Source: Syntrophomonas sp. UBA5432 (lineage in GTDB: Bacteria > Bacillota > Syntrophomonadia > Syntrophomonadales > Syntrophomonadaceae). From it: DNA of 57,530 nt. The notes under the pieces are model-generated. The model was not told the origin of the DNA, did no database searches, and was given only the letters and a program-made list of their open reading frames with translations. The stretch spans positions 1-57,530 of the forward strand of contig DIRQ01000019.1 of the NCBI GenBank assembly GCA_002424365.1, in the 5' to 3' direction. How positions within the stretch are numbered: position 1 is the stretch's first letter; each line of letters starts with the position of its first letter. The translations under genes were made by a program, and so were the position numbers. Shown here in pieces: positions 57,212-57,530 of this stretch.

Positions 57212-57530
57212 TTGAATACAAGAATTAAAAATCTAGGTTTTACTGAAAGAGTGATTCGAGAAGCCGCGTACTATGAAGGATTATTTTTGGGAAGAGTCAT
57301 TGCCCAATATAAGGACTTATATAAAGTTGCCACTGAAAATACAGAATTAATTGCAGAAATATCCGGAAAGCTTCGTTATTCTTCCTATGAATTATCCGAT
57401 TACCCGGCAGTTGGTGATTTCGTGATGATTGACCGGGAGAATGATCTGCACGGCAATGCAATTATCCATCATGTATTGACCCGAAAAAGTGTATTTGTTC
57501 GAAGAGCTGCCGGAACATCGCACGATGTTC
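57212..57530 (+). CDS. rsgA: Ribosome small-subunit-dependent GTPase RsgA (5' part, cut by window end)
   Basis: TTG 57212 follows GAAGGAGAGGGAGAA. The first 106 residues are present: NTRIKNLGFTERVI, then VIAQYKDLYKVATENTELIA, YPAVGDFVMIDREND, and IIHHVLTRKSVFVRRAAGTS, the OB-fold and linker that come before the circularly permuted GTPase domain of RsgA. RsgA helps 30S subunit maturation. The gene continues past the window. Confidence 0.9.
   Translation, partial: MNTRIKNLGFTERVIREAAYYEGLFLGRVIAQYKDLYKVATENTELIAEISGKLRYSSYELSDYPAVGDFVMIDRENDLHGNAIIHHVLTRKSVFVRRAAGTSHDV

Overview
The window looks like a piece of chromosome from an anaerobic, spore-forming Firmicute of the Clostridia/Peptococcaceae type. 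This is an inference from gene content: a GerMN/Gmad2 spore-germination lipoprotein, hybrid cluster protein beside a Crp/Fnr regulator, a BlaI/BlaR1-type pair, sigma-K-like promoters, AGGAGG ribosome binding sites with frequent TTG/GTG starts, and RAYT transposase relics with GGGACGGT hairpins. No rRNA, tRNA, CRISPR array or intact insertion sequence was seen.

Layout. 0-8 kb: tail of a TrmA/RlmD-like methyltransferase, a broken RAYT transposase in inverted repeats, a germination lipoprotein, a TIGR04076 protein, an AbrB/RelE-type toxin-antitoxin pair, several gene relics, then an M56/BlaI signalling operon with tandem operators. 8-14 kb: cupin, hcp divergent from a Crp/Fnr regulator with a dyad between them, a flavodoxin/radical-SAM pair and a ferritin-like protein behind a perfect 22-bp palindrome. 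14.5-26.7 kb: acyl-CoA ligase; an OatA-like acetyltransferase followed by a two-component system and a lipoprotein; yefM-yoeB with a textbook operator; an AlgI/AlgJ-like pair whose AlgJ carries a peptidoglycan-binding domain; and a Phd-Uma2 fusion gene behind three 8-bp palindromes spaced exactly 22 bp apart. 26.8-35 kb: a GH130 enzyme, then a probable spore-surface glycosylation cluster with three related structural proteins, three glycosyltransferases and a methyltransferase, with sigma-K-like promoters. 35-43.3 kb: a membrane LuxR-type regulator and a run of envelope genes (zinc-ribbon membrane protein, 1061-residue exported protein, small membrane protein, DUF4153 protein). 43.4-57.5 kb: long-chain acyl-CoA ligase, a BlaR1-tail-like protein, HsmA-like protein, two further two-component systems each beside an exported protein, a MutS-like ATPase, a ParE-type toxin with a duplicated tail, and the start of rsgA.

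How it fits together. Much of the window is about sensing and remodelling the cell or spore surface: three two-component systems paired with exported proteins, two different O-acetylation systems, M56 signalling, and glycosylation. Between these lie toxin-antitoxin modules and many small gene relics and REP-like hairpins, so this is an accessory, rearranged region. The most notable candidates for undescribed biology are the self-contained Phd-Uma2 gene with its operator array, the glycosylated spore-surface cluster, and the 36.6-43.3 kb envelope gene set.
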